From Magnetovibrio sp. (lineage in GTDB: Bacteria; Pseudomonadota; Alphaproteobacteria; Rhodospirillales; Magnetovibrionaceae), in NCBI GenBank assembly GCA_016763255.1, contig JAESUA010000344.1:1-14010 (forward strand): a DNA stretch of 14,010 nucleotides. The letters are read 5' to 3'. Below are positions 1-6,419 of this stretch, piece after piece; within the stretch, counting starts at the first letter, position 1, and every line of letters starts with the position of its first letter. The notes under the pieces were generated by a model that saw only the letters and a list, made by a program, of their open reading frames with translations, had not been told where the DNA came from and did not search any database. A program made the translations under genes and the position numbers.

Positions 1-284
1 ATGATGTTGGGCAGACCAAATTGACCCGTGTAGGTGAAACCGTGGCATGTTGAGCAGCGCCAGGTCTTTTTACCAGTTTTTCCGGCATCCTTTGGCATGG
101 AGGCGTGGGTCTTTTTCATCACGTCGCCATCGGTGATTTTATAATACCAGTCATACAGTTGCCCGCCACGTGCCAGCTGGCCTTCCGGCGTCAGCGCCAT
201 GGCCTGAGACGAAAAAGCCATCAGTCCTGCAGCAGCGACAATGCCGCTCAGGGTGGCTTTTAAAATGGATGTTTTGGTTTTCAT
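1..284 (-). CDS. Monoheme c-type cytochrome, C-terminus cut by window edge
   Basis: This is the first 94 residues of an exported class I-like cytochrome c; the gene runs off the left edge. The start is ATG at 284, with AAAAAAGGA about 10 nt upstream. Residues 1-30 form a signal peptide (basic MKTKTSILK, then a hydrophobic stretch, then SQAMA before the probable cleavage site). The mature part begins with LARGGQLYDWYYK, and the heme site is C77-STC-H81 (WRCSTCHGF). It is the last visible gene of the nirS transcription unit, 32 nt behind the diheme cytochrome gene. A role as periplasmic electron carrier to or near NirS is inferred from position. It is not a recognisable NirM (cytochrome c551), and its distal heme ligand lies outside the window. 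Confidence 0.88.
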   Translation of the reverse strand, partial: MKTKTSILKATLSGIVAAAGLMAFSSQAMALTPEGQLARGGQLYDWYYKITDGDVMKKTHASMPKDAGKTGKKTWRCSTCHGFTYTGQFGLPNI

Positions 285-316
285 GACGGATCCTTTTTTC
301 ACTGTCAGTAAATGGT

Positions 317-1285
317 TCATTTGCACCACGCGCCTTGTTCAATCCAGCGCATCAGCAATAGCGTGTTGGGGTGGTCTGCAGGCGCGCCCGGATCAATACC
401 CGGCGGCATACGGTTCATGGTCAAACGTTGATAAAGTGGGCTGGCTTCGGCATCGAAAAGCACCACAATCGGTAGACCCGGCAACCCTCGTTTGTTGCGT
501 GTTTTCGAAAAGGCACCTTTTATGATCGCCTCATGAGAAGTGAGGTTGACCTCATTGAAACTCGGTGGGTCGCGGAATGATTTGTGGCATTCGACACATG
601 CATTTTCAGAACCAAAGGCTTCTGGGTCTGAAAACAACGGTAAAATTTTAGTCGTGAAGCTGTCATCATTGGCCGCACCGGCGTTGATCCAATCCTTGAT
701 TGCGAGGATGCTGTCAGAATCCACAGGCGCAAAAAACGGCACGCCCAAGGGCATACGATTGTTACGGATCATCTTGGTCAAAAGGCTGCGTCCCGGTTCA
801 CCGGGGTGAATGATTTGCCGTGCCGGTGATTCCGTCGCGCCACGTAAAATACCTTCGCAGCTTGAAAGGTCCATGCCGCGATAACTTTTACTGAGGTCGT
901 TGGAGCCATGACAGACAACGCATGCGGGACCATCGCCAAAGGCGTTGGGGGTGCGCATCAAGGTGGCGATGTAATTGTATGTGATGGGAATGTCACGTTG
1001 CAGGACCAGCGCTTCGACAACAACGTTGTCGCCGTGGATGTTGAGCTTGCCCAACTTCATATCGAGATACATCTGGTGCGTGACGCTTGGTGATGGCGTT
1101 ATTGGAGCGGCCTGATCGGCCATCGCGCGCGATATGCCACTGTCTTGTGCTGAAGACGTGTCTTGTGCCGAAGATTGGGCCGCTAACAAGGTGAGAGAGG
1201 ACGCTACGAAAAGGGCCATAGCCCAACCGTTTAGCGTACGAGGCTTTATTTTGCCTCTTACGGGATTGAATTGCGATTTGCCCAC
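317..1285 (-). CDS. Periplasmic diheme cytochrome c with two similar halves
   Basis: A 322-residue exported protein with two c-heme sites: C122-VVC-H126 and C230-VEC-H234. Each half ends in a likely methionine ligand in a matching context (NRMPLG, M178; NRMPPG, M293), followed by a similar helix (IKDWINAGA and MRWIEQGAW). This points to an internal duplication. Residues 20-41 form a hydrophobic signal or anchor (WAMALFVASSLTLLAA); a tandem SSAQD repeat follows. I chose GTG at 1285 because GAGGAGG stands 9 nt upstream. ATG at 1306 and TTG at 1336 are in frame, but the SD lies inside the coding region for both. TTG 1336 would overlap the nirT-type stop by 4 nt. Position behind nirS and the tetraheme gene suggests electron transfer to NirS, comparable in place to P. 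stutzeri nirB, though homology to NirB is not evident. The domain resembles planctomycete-type/diheme cytochromes. Confidence 0.87.
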   Translation of the reverse strand: MGKSQFNPVRGKIKPRTLNGWAMALFVASSLTLLAAQSSAQDTSSAQDSGISRAMADQAAPITPSPSVTHQMYLDMKLGKLNIHGDNVVVEALVLQRDIPITYNYIATLMRTPNAFGDGPACVVCHGSNDLSKSYRGMDLSSCEGILRGATESPARQIIHPGEPGRSLLTKMIRNNRMPLGVPFFAPVDSDSILAIKDWINAGAANDDSFTTKILPLFSDPEAFGSENACVECHKSFRDPPSFNEVNLTSHEAIIKGAFSKTRNKRGLPGLPIVVLFDAEASPLYQRLTMNRMPPGIDPGAPADHPNTLLLMRWIEQGAWCK

Positions 1286-1332
1286 AACGCGATTCCTCCT
1301 CACCATTGTTTGCCTAAGCTTCGTAGAGTGGC

Positions 1333-2001
1333 TCAATCTTCTTCTTCGAGGAACTTATCCATAGATACCGCAGGCTTGGCCGCAGCTTTGACTTTTTTCA
1401 CCGGACGGTCATCGTCATCGTCGTCTTCTTCCTGGGCCAAATATTCTGCCGGAAGTGTGTGCGCGATGCCCTTGTGACATGCGATGCAGGTCTTTTTTTC
1501 TTCATAAGCGACCTGCATTTTTTCTTTCGCACGCTTGCGCTGCTTGTCCCAGTGCATGGCACTGTAATCATGGCAGTTTCGGCACTCTCGAGAATCAGTG
1601 CGTTCCATCGATGCCCAAACGTTTTTGGCCAAGCGGTAGCGGTTGGCTTCAAATTTTTCGGGCGTGTCGATGGTTCCGAGCGCCATGTGAAGCAGCTCGT
1701 TCGACGCCTGTATCTTACGAATTAGTTTGGGGAACCACTCTTTGGGGACATGGCAATCCGAGCACACCGCGCGCACACCCGATGGGTTTGTATAGTGAAC
1801 GCTCTTTTTGTATTCTTTGTAGACCTTCTGCTCCATCTCATGACAAGAGACGCAGAATTCCAACGTGTTTGTGTATTCCATAAAGGTGTTGAAGCCACCC
1901 CAGAAAATGACTCCGGCAACACTGCCGGCAATCAAAATGGCACCGAAACTGAACCGGGAGGTCGGTTTCCACAATACTTTCCATAAGCCGCGCATAACCA
2001 T
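1333..2001 (-). CDS. nirT: NapC/NirT-family tetraheme cytochrome c (membrane quinol dehydrogenase)
   Basis: A 222-residue membrane-anchored tetraheme protein. One N-terminal transmembrane helix spans about residues 18-38. Four heme motifs follow at C50-VSC-H54, C80-SDC-H84, C140-RNC-H144 and C172-IAC-H176, the usual spacing of the NapC/NirT family. Family members oxidise quinol at the periplasmic face and pass electrons to periplasmic reductases independently of the bc1 complex. Directly downstream of nirS, as in P. stutzeri nirST, the natural partner is NirS, directly or through the two cytochromes encoded behind it. After the last heme there is an unusual tail: a run of six Asp, then a Lys-rich stretch (PVKKVKAAAK), then an acidic end (EEED). 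Start ATG 2001 has only a weak GGGG element upstream; ATG 1995 is an alternative. The symbol rests on position; a NapC-type role for another reductase cannot be excluded. Confidence 0.9.
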   Translation of the reverse strand: MVMRGLWKVLWKPTSRFSFGAILIAGSVAGVIFWGGFNTFMEYTNTLEFCVSCHEMEQKVYKEYKKSVHYTNPSGVRAVCSDCHVPKEWFPKLIRKIQASNELLHMALGTIDTPEKFEANRYRLAKNVWASMERTDSRECRNCHDYSAMHWDKQRKRAKEKMQVAYEEKKTCIACHKGIAHTLPAEYLAQEEDDDDDDRPVKKVKAAAKPAVSMDKFLEEED

Positions 2002-2065
2002 CTAAGCCCCATAGGTGAAGAAACTTAACGTTTTGTTGTGTTCTTATTTTTGTAGAGAATGAGTA

Positions 2066-2097
2066 AGGGGGAAGAAAGCCGGAGCCTTCTTCCCCCT
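2066..2097 (-). terminator. Stem-loop between nirS and nirT, possible attenuator
   Basis: AGGGGGAAGAA (2066-2076) is perfectly complementary to TTCTTCCCCCT (2087-2097) around a 10-nt loop, giving an 11-bp stem just after the nirS stop. On the nirS transcript it is followed by TTACTCATTCTC rather than a clean U-run. It is therefore more likely a leaky terminator or a 3'-end stabilising or processing hairpin than a full stop. Either would give more nirS than nirT-cytochrome mRNA. Confidence 0.5.
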
Positions 2098-2111
2098 CGC
2101 ACATATTGACC

Positions 2112-3719
2112 TTAGGTTTTGTGGTTTACGCGGTTGTACACGTTAAACTTACCTGTAGGTGTTTCGAGGTTTTCGATCACAGTAATCTTTTCCAAAGTGT
2201 TGGAATCATAGACAACGATGTGACCCTTAGACCAGTTCTTCTTGCCACCACGAACCCAAACGGAGACCCATACTTCGGAGCCAGATTTGTTGAATTCAAA
2301 GTGCACAGCCAGAGCTTTGTCCAATTCCGTTACACGGATCGTTTTAACAACCTTGCCGGTCTTCTTGGAGATGACCTTGATGGATTGTTGGACGTCCGGA
2401 TCAGGATGCTTGGTTTGATCTGCAAAGACATAAGGCGAGTTCGGGTGCGTGCGGATAAACAAGCCCGCGCCGTCCGTTGCCGTTTTGTAGCAGATTTTCC
2501 AGGCGTTATCCGGGTGACCCTTCGGATCGTTACCCCAAACCGTGATTTTGCCTTCGCCGAGGTGAGTCGTACCTGCGACGGGACCACATTTCGGATCGAC
2601 CCAGTTTGCGCCCGGACCCGGGTGCGGTTTGTTGCCGGTCTCGATTGATGCCACGAACTTACGTGTTTCGGAGTCCATGATTTCAATGCGGTTGGAAGCG
2701 TTAGCAGCGATTTGGAAGTAGCGCTGTGTCGGATCGAAGAAGCCATCATGCAGGAACTTGTGAGAGTTGATCTGCTCGATGCGCAGGTTGTCGAGATCAG
2801 AATAATCGACCTGCCAAAGCTGGCCGAGTTCCTTCACTGCGACGATCCACGTCGGTGCGTTGGGCGTATTGTAGATGGCCGCAACACGGGCTTCGTTAAC
2901 ATATTCGCCGTCCACGTTGACGCCACGGGTGGAAACCACTTTCAGTGGCTCCATGGTCTTGGCATCGAGGATTGCGAAATGCGGAGGCCAATAGCCACCA
3001 CCAATGACGTATTTGTCTTTCCACTTACCGTAGTGGGAAACAGCAACGTCACGGGCATCGGATGCGATCTGAGTTGATGCAACAACGCGTGGCGGATTCA
3101 TAAACAAATCGATTTTGGACAACAAGCCATCACGGCCAATTGCATACCAGAAACGACCATCAGATGACTCTTTCATCACGTGAATGGCGTAGCCGGTGTC
3201 GACTTTCGTAACGATCTTTTTGGTATCACCGTCGATGATGCCGACCTTACCGGCGTCACGCAGGATGACCATGAAGAAGTTTTCCCAGTTCAAGTTATGC
3301 TGGGGTTTGCTGGGGTAATCTTCCGGTTTAACGAAAATTTTCCAGCGTTTCTTCATTTCTGCCAAAGACATTTCCGCAGGCGGGGGTACGTCCATCTGGA
3401 CGTATGTAGCCAACAGTGCGATCTGCCTCTTGTCGAAGATATCGTCAAAGTTGTTCATGCCGCCTTCGGTGCCAAGCGAAATGATCTTTTCAAGACGCTT
3501 TTGACCGAGTTTTATCGTATTTTTTGGCTCGAGGCTTTTGCCAGTTGCGCCTTTACGCAGCACACCATGGCAACCAGCACAACGCTGGAAGTACATTACT
3601 TTAGCTTCCTCGAAATCTTTCTCAGAAAGAGTAGGCTCTGCAGCCATAGCCCCCCCTGAACCCAGCAGTACTGCGCCTGCCGCCATGCTAATGGCTGAAA
3701 GGGTCAATGCCAACTTCAT
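2112..3719 (-). CDS. nirS: Cytochrome cd1 nitrite reductase NirS
   Basis: NirS reduces nitrite to nitric oxide in the periplasm, the defining step of denitrification. The 535-residue precursor has a signal peptide ending GGAMA (cleavage near residue 26) and an N-terminal cytochrome c domain with C47-AGC-H51 and probable Met88 ligand (GGMNNF). An eight-bladed d1 propeller fills the rest. H179 (AIHVM) matches the proximal d1 ligand. H323 (FLHDGFFD) and H365 (KPHPGPG) match the catalytic pair of Pseudomonas aeruginosa (His327/His369), with the same 42-residue spacing. The C-terminal TPTGKFNVYN motif is typical. Start ATG 3719 is chosen because the signal peptide begins there and AGGGG lies upstream; a longer open frame to 3824 would bury the signal peptide. 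It is the first gene of the minus-strand operon and is probably driven from the Dnr/NNR-type box at 3882-3895. Confidence 0.97.
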   Translation of the reverse strand: MKLALTLSAISMAAGAVLLGSGGAMAAEPTLSEKDFEEAKVMYFQRCAGCHGVLRKGATGKSLEPKNTIKLGQKRLEKIISLGTEGGMNNFDDIFDKRQIALLATYVQMDVPPPAEMSLAEMKKRWKIFVKPEDYPSKPQHNLNWENFFMVILRDAGKVGIIDGDTKKIVTKVDTGYAIHVMKESSDGRFWYAIGRDGLLSKIDLFMNPPRVVASTQIASDARDVAVSHYGKWKDKYVIGGGYWPPHFAILDAKTMEPLKVVSTRGVNVDGEYVNEARVAAIYNTPNAPTWIVAVKELGQLWQVDYSDLDNLRIEQINSHKFLHDGFFDPTQRYFQIAANASNRIEIMDSETRKFVASIETGNKPHPGPGANWVDPKCGPVAGTTHLGEGKITVWGNDPKGHPDNAWKICYKTATDGAGLFIRTHPNSPYVFADQTKHPDPDVQQSIKVISKKTGKVVKTIRVTELDKALAVHFEFNKSGSEVWVSVWVRGGKKNWSKGHIVVYDSNTLEKITVIENLETPTGKFNVYNRVNHKT

Positions 3720-3734
3720 TGATCTACCCCTGTC

Positions 3735-3773
3735 CAATTTGGGTCGGCCCACAAATATATCGCCCCAAAATTG
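3735..3773 (-). other. Inverted repeat in nirS mRNA leader
   Basis: CAATTTGGG (3735-3743) is complementary to CCCAAAATTG (3764-3773) with one bulged base. The two arms could form a 9-bp hairpin about 4 nt upstream of the nirS Shine-Dalgarno sequence (AGGGGT, complement of 3726-3731). Such a structure may stabilise the message or affect ribosome entry. The arms are AT-rich and the loop is 20 nt, so this is tentative. Confidence 0.3.
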
Positions 3774-3852
3774 AGTTTCCCTCCGAACCGTGACCACTAT
3801 TTTCGTTTGAGTCACGATACGCAACGTTCGGCAAATTCCTTACGCTGGCAGC

Positions 3853-3858
3853 ATTATC
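3853..3858 (-). promoter_or_regulatory. Putative -10 hexamer of nirS promoter
   Basis: The minus strand reads GATAAT, five of six matches to TATAAT. Its upstream edge is 30.5 bp from the centre of the FNR-type palindrome (3888.5), within 1 bp of the spacing expected for a class II FNR/CRP-type promoter (activator centred near -41.5). Transcription would start near 3846-3847, leaving a leader of about 127 nt before the nirS ATG. There is no good -35 element, as expected for an activator-dependent promoter. Confidence 0.6.
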
Positions 3859-3881
3859 GGGCGCTTGTTGAGCTGCTCACC

Positions 3882-3895
3882 TTGACGAGTGTCAA
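3882..3895. promoter_or_regulatory. FNR/Dnr/NNR-type binding site shared by both nir operons
   Basis: TTGAC-GAGT-GTCAA is a perfect five-base inverted repeat with a 4-nt centre, and the symmetry extends one more base on each side (CTTGAC/GTCAAG, 3881-3896). This form (TTGAY-N4-RTCAA) is the site of the CRP/FNR superfamily. The TTGAC/GTCAA version is typical of NO-responsive Dnr/NNR regulators, which control nir genes in denitrifiers, rather than of FNR itself (TTGAT). It is the only such site I see between the operons. It lies 163 bp from the nirS start and 240 bp from the chosen nirE start. Confidence 0.85.
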
Positions 3896-3919
3896 GTCCA
3901 TGCGAAAAAAGGGGTTAAT

Positions 3920-3925
3920 TAGAAT
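3920..3925 (+). promoter_or_regulatory. Putative -10 hexamer of nirE operon promoter
   Basis: The plus strand reads TAGAAT, five of six matches to TATAAT. Its upstream edge is 31.5 bp from the centre of the palindrome at 3888.5, close to class II activator spacing and almost the mirror image of the nirS -10. A start near 3931-3932 would give a leader of about 200 nt before GTG 4135. The hexamer overlaps the AATAAGT repeat beginning at 3923. Confidence 0.5.
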
Positions 3926-3969
3926 AAGTCTTACTTATTAGGGCGGTGGTTGGATTTGTATACTTATTA
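3923..3969. repeat. Three AATAAGT/ACTTATT elements over the nirE promoter
   Basis: AATAAGT (3923-3929) and ACTTATT (3933-3939) form a 7-bp inverted repeat with a 3-nt centre. A further ACTTATTA stands at 3962-3969, a direct copy of 3933-3940 displaced by 29 bp, roughly three helical turns. They cover the predicted nirE start site, a position that suits a repressor or a second regulator. The two TACTTAT heptamers fit the NarL consensus TACYYMT but are not in its 7-2-7 arrangement. No known alphaproteobacterial regulator is clearly matched. Confidence 0.4.
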
Positions 3970-4134
3970 ATATGTACATAAATGCTCCATCCTATCCGTT
4001 CAAACTTTCCTCTCGGATTCTTGACTGGCGTCAATAATCGGCGCTTCAAGATGTGTCATATTTTTGATCACGTCTCCCAAATGGGGCGTGAATTGGGAAT
4101 ATCAGTGCGAGTTTATGACAACGGAGCTGAGACC
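3932..4134 (+). other. Probable untranslated leader of the nirE operon
   Basis: This stretch lies between the predicted nirE transcription start and the chosen GTG start. The nirE frame is open back to 3982 and contains ATG codons at 3982, 4051 and 4081, but none has a convincing Shine-Dalgarno sequence. The roughly 50 residues they would add do not look like any part of the methyltransferase family. I see no riboswitch or clear structure here. Confidence 0.4.
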
Positions 4135-4935
4135 GTGGGCAAAACAAACAGCTGTGTTTATTTGGTGGGGGCGGGTCCTGGCGACCCTGAACTGCTGACA
4201 CGCAAAGCATATCGAATTTTGGAAAGCGCCGATGCGGTGGTTTACGATCGATTGGTGTCACAAGACATCGTCGACATCGTGCCGCCAGGATGTACACGCA
4301 TTTTTGTCGGAAAAACGGCGGGCAATCACACCTTGCCGCAAGACGAAATAAACGACCTGCTGGTGAAACTGGCCCGGACCAAGCGCTCGGTTGTGCGTTT
4401 GAAGGGCGGCGATCCGTACATCTTTGGTCGGGGCAGCGAAGAAGCGTTGCAGCTTTCACGCCACAACATCGCCTTTGAAATCATACCCGGCATCACCGCG
4501 GCATCCGGTATCAGTGCCGCAACCGGCATTCCCTTAACCCATCGCGGCATGGCCACCAGCGTGCGTTTTGTTACCGGCCATGGCAAAGGTGACGAGGACC
4601 TGGATCTGGACTGGCGCTCGCTGGCCGATGGCTCGACCACCTTGGTGATTTATATGGGGATGAGCAAGTTGCCGGAATTGAGCCGCCGCTTGATTGCCGC
4701 CGGTCTTCCTGGTCATACCCCCGCGGCGGCTGTGGCCAATGGCACAACCGCGCAGCAACGTCAGTGTATCTCGACATTAGAAGGGCTGCCCGAAGCGATC
4801 AAAGATATTGATTTCACACCGCCGGTGCTGTGCCTGATTGGTGAAGTGGTATCGTTGGCGCATGAATTGAATTGGCAGGGACTGAATTATGAAAGCCTGG
4901 GTCTTGAGCAGTTGGACGCGTTGGCCAGCGCTTAA
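4135..4935 (+). CDS. nirE: Uroporphyrinogen-III C-methyltransferase NirE
   Basis: NirE uses two S-adenosylmethionine molecules to methylate uroporphyrinogen III at C2 and C7, giving precorrin-2, the entry step to heme d1, in the cytoplasm. The 266-residue protein has the full SUMT/cobA signature: VYLVGAGPGDPELLT at residues 8-22, ADAVVYDRLVS (32-42), VRLKGGDPYIFGRG (87-100), IPGITAASG (117-125), GIPLTHRG (131-138) and a VIYMGM strand near 171-176. I chose GTG 4135 because GGAG (4123-4126) lies 8 nt upstream and the protein then begins just before the conserved first strand, the usual SUMT length. An open extension to ATG 3982 would add 51 unrelated residues. Context (nirC follows with overlap) separates it from siroheme or cobalamin SUMTs. 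It is the first gene of the plus-strand operon. Confidence 0.93.
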   Translation: MGKTNSCVYLVGAGPGDPELLTRKAYRILESADAVVYDRLVSQDIVDIVPPGCTRIFVGKTAGNHTLPQDEINDLLVKLARTKRSVVRLKGGDPYIFGRGSEEALQLSRHNIAFEIIPGITAASGISAATGIPLTHRGMATSVRFVTGHGKGDEDLDLDWRSLADGSTTLVIYMGMSKLPELSRRLIAAGLPGHTPAAAVANGTTAQQRQCISTLEGLPEAIKDIDFTPPVLCLIGEVVSLAHELNWQGLNYESLGLEQLDALASA

Positions 4936-5263
4936 GCGCGCGGCCATCTTGCTGCCTCCTTTGGCTTTCGCGGGCTCCTTGAGCGCCGCATCAATGGCGG
5001 GGGACATCTCTGCCGCCCGCCAGGGAGAGCTTCTTTACGTTCTGGAACAAGATTGCGGATCTTGCCATGGCTTAACCTTAAAAGGTGGCCTGGGCCCCGC
5101 TTTGTTGCCGGACCTCTTAAAAGACCGCAATGCCGAAGAATTGGCTGAAACTATTCTTGACGGTGTGCCGGGCACACCGATGCCGCCGTGGCGGCCGTTG
5201 ATGAAACCGCATGAAGCCGTATGGCTGGCGAAAATTTTGAAAAAAGGAGATATGGTCAAGTGA
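4889..5263 (+). CDS. nirC: Monoheme cytochrome c NirC
   Basis: A 124-residue periplasmic cytochrome c. A long signal peptide (basic WTRWPALKR, hydrophobic AAILLPPLAFAG, probably cleaved after ASMAG) precedes the heme site C56-GSC-H60 and probable ligand M98 (GTPMPPW). NirC is small, belongs to most nir clusters and is thought to serve d1 heme maturation or electron transfer to NirS and NirN; its exact role is not settled. The first 47 nt overlap the end of nirE in another frame, implying coupled translation. The region after the heme (GGLGPALLP) is nearly identical to the same segment of NirN in this operon, pointing to a common origin. nirF begins within its stop codon (GTGA). Confidence 0.9.
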   Translation: MKAWVLSSWTRWPALKRAAILLPPLAFAGSLSAASMAGDISAARQGELLYVLEQDCGSCHGLTLKGGLGPALLPDLLKDRNAEELAETILDGVPGTPMPPWRPLMKPHEAVWLAKILKKGDMVK

Positions 5264-6411
5264 AAATGTGGGCACATTTGGCTGTTTTTATGGTGGTGAT
5301 TTCCCCGGTTCAAGCAGACAGTTTGCGTGGAACGGGGGATATGGGCATCGTGGTGGAACGCGCCACCGGGTCGTTGCTGGTGGTGGAAAACACCACACGT
5401 ACCGAGTTGGCGCGCATCGAAGGGCTTGGCGATCTCAGCCATGCCTCACTGGTCTATTCACGCGATGCGCGTTTCGCTTTTATATTTGGCCGCGATGGTG
5501 GATTGACCAAGGTCGATCTGCTGACCGCCAAAATCGTTGGGCGCACGATGCAATCGGGCAATTCCATCGGTGGGGCCATTTCCCAGGACGGTACCTTGGT
5601 CGCGGTGTCCAACTATGAACCGGGTGGGGTGAAAATTTTCAACTCCCAAACCCTGGAGCTGGTGGCCGATATTCCCACGGGCTCAAAGACCGTCGGTTTG
5701 GTCGATGTACCGGGCAATCGATTCGTTTTTTCCCTTTATGACACCGGCGAAATTTGGGTTGCCGATATGAGCAACCCCAAGGCGCCAAAAATTACCAAAT
5801 TCGAAGACATTGGCTTGCTACCCTATGACGCCTTGGTCACCGGCGACGGGCGTTACTATATCGCCGGTTTGTTTGGTGAAGATGGCATGGCTTTGCTGGA
5901 CATGTGGAACCTAGACAAGGGCGTGCGGCGCATTTTGGACAATTATGGCCGTGGCGAAGAAAAGCTGCCGGTTTACAAGATGCCTCACCTGGAAGGCTGG
6001 GCGATTGCCGATGGCAAAGCGTTTGTGCCCGCCGTCGGTCGTCATGAAGTTTTGGTAGTCGACACAAGCACCTGGCAAGAGGTCGGGCGCATCAAAGCCC
6101 ATGGACAGCCGGTGTTTGTCATGGCCCAACCCGATGGCCGTCAGGTGTGGGTCAACTTCGCCTACCCCCTCAACGACACCATTCAAGTGATCGACACGCA
6201 AAATCTCAAAATCATCAAGACGATGACACCAGGTAAAGGGGTTCTGCACATGGAATTTACCCCACGCGGTGAAGATGTGTGGATGAGCGTGCGCGACAAA
6301 GACGTGATCAAGGTGTTCGACACCGCCACATTTGAACAAAAATCGGAACTGCCAGCGAAAAAACCCAGCGGGATTTTCTTCACCTGGCGGGCCGGACGGA
6401 TAGGTTTGTAA
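5260..6411 (+). CDS. nirF: Heme d1 biosynthesis protein NirF
   Basis: NirF is a periplasmic d1-type beta-propeller without a cytochrome c domain, needed for a late step of heme d1 synthesis between the NirJ product and dihydro-heme d1. The 383-residue protein starts at GTG 5260, overlapping the nirC stop (GTGA) with GGAG (5246-5249) 10 nt upstream. ATG 5266 is the alternative; an open frame back to 5221 lacks a usable start context. Residues 1-19 form a signal peptide (MKMWAHLAVFMVVISPVQA). No lipobox cysteine is present, so it should be soluble in the periplasm, unlike the lipoprotein form of P. aeruginosa. H61 (LSHASLV) followed by FIFGRDGGLTKVDL aligns with the proximal-ligand region of NirS (H179, AIGRDGLLSKIDL). 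Length matches the family. Confidence 0.94.
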   Translation: MKMWAHLAVFMVVISPVQADSLRGTGDMGIVVERATGSLLVVENTTRTELARIEGLGDLSHASLVYSRDARFAFIFGRDGGLTKVDLLTAKIVGRTMQSGNSIGGAISQDGTLVAVSNYEPGGVKIFNSQTLELVADIPTGSKTVGLVDVPGNRFVFSLYDTGEIWVADMSNPKAPKITKFEDIGLLPYDALVTGDGRYYIAGLFGEDGMALLDMWNLDKGVRRILDNYGRGEEKLPVYKMPHLEGWAIADGKAFVPAVGRHEVLVVDTSTWQEVGRIKAHGQPVFVMAQPDGRQVWVNFAYPLNDTIQVIDTQNLKIIKTMTPGKGVLHMEFTPRGEDVWMSVRDKDVIKVFDTATFEQKSELPAKKPSGIFFTWRAGRIGL

Positions 6412-6419
6412 GGGACATC

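Noticed and set aside
1141..1176. 18-bp imperfect tandem repeat in the diheme cytochrome gene
   Set aside because: It only encodes the doubled SSAQD linker after the signal peptide; two copies in a linker are unremarkable.
2107..2120. TTGAC half-site between nirS and nirT as a second FNR-type box
   Set aside because: TTGACCTTAGGTTT has no matching GTCAA half at the required spacing.
3720..3824. N-terminal extension of nirS by 35 codons
   Set aside because: It would place the signal peptide inside the protein; ATG 3719 has an upstream AGGGG and gives a normal precursor.
3932..3967. NarL-type heptamers (TACTTAT) upstream of nirE
   Set aside because: Two heptamers match TACYYMT, but they are direct repeats 29 bp apart and not in the 7-2-7 inverted form; the match is likely to arise by chance in AT-rich DNA.
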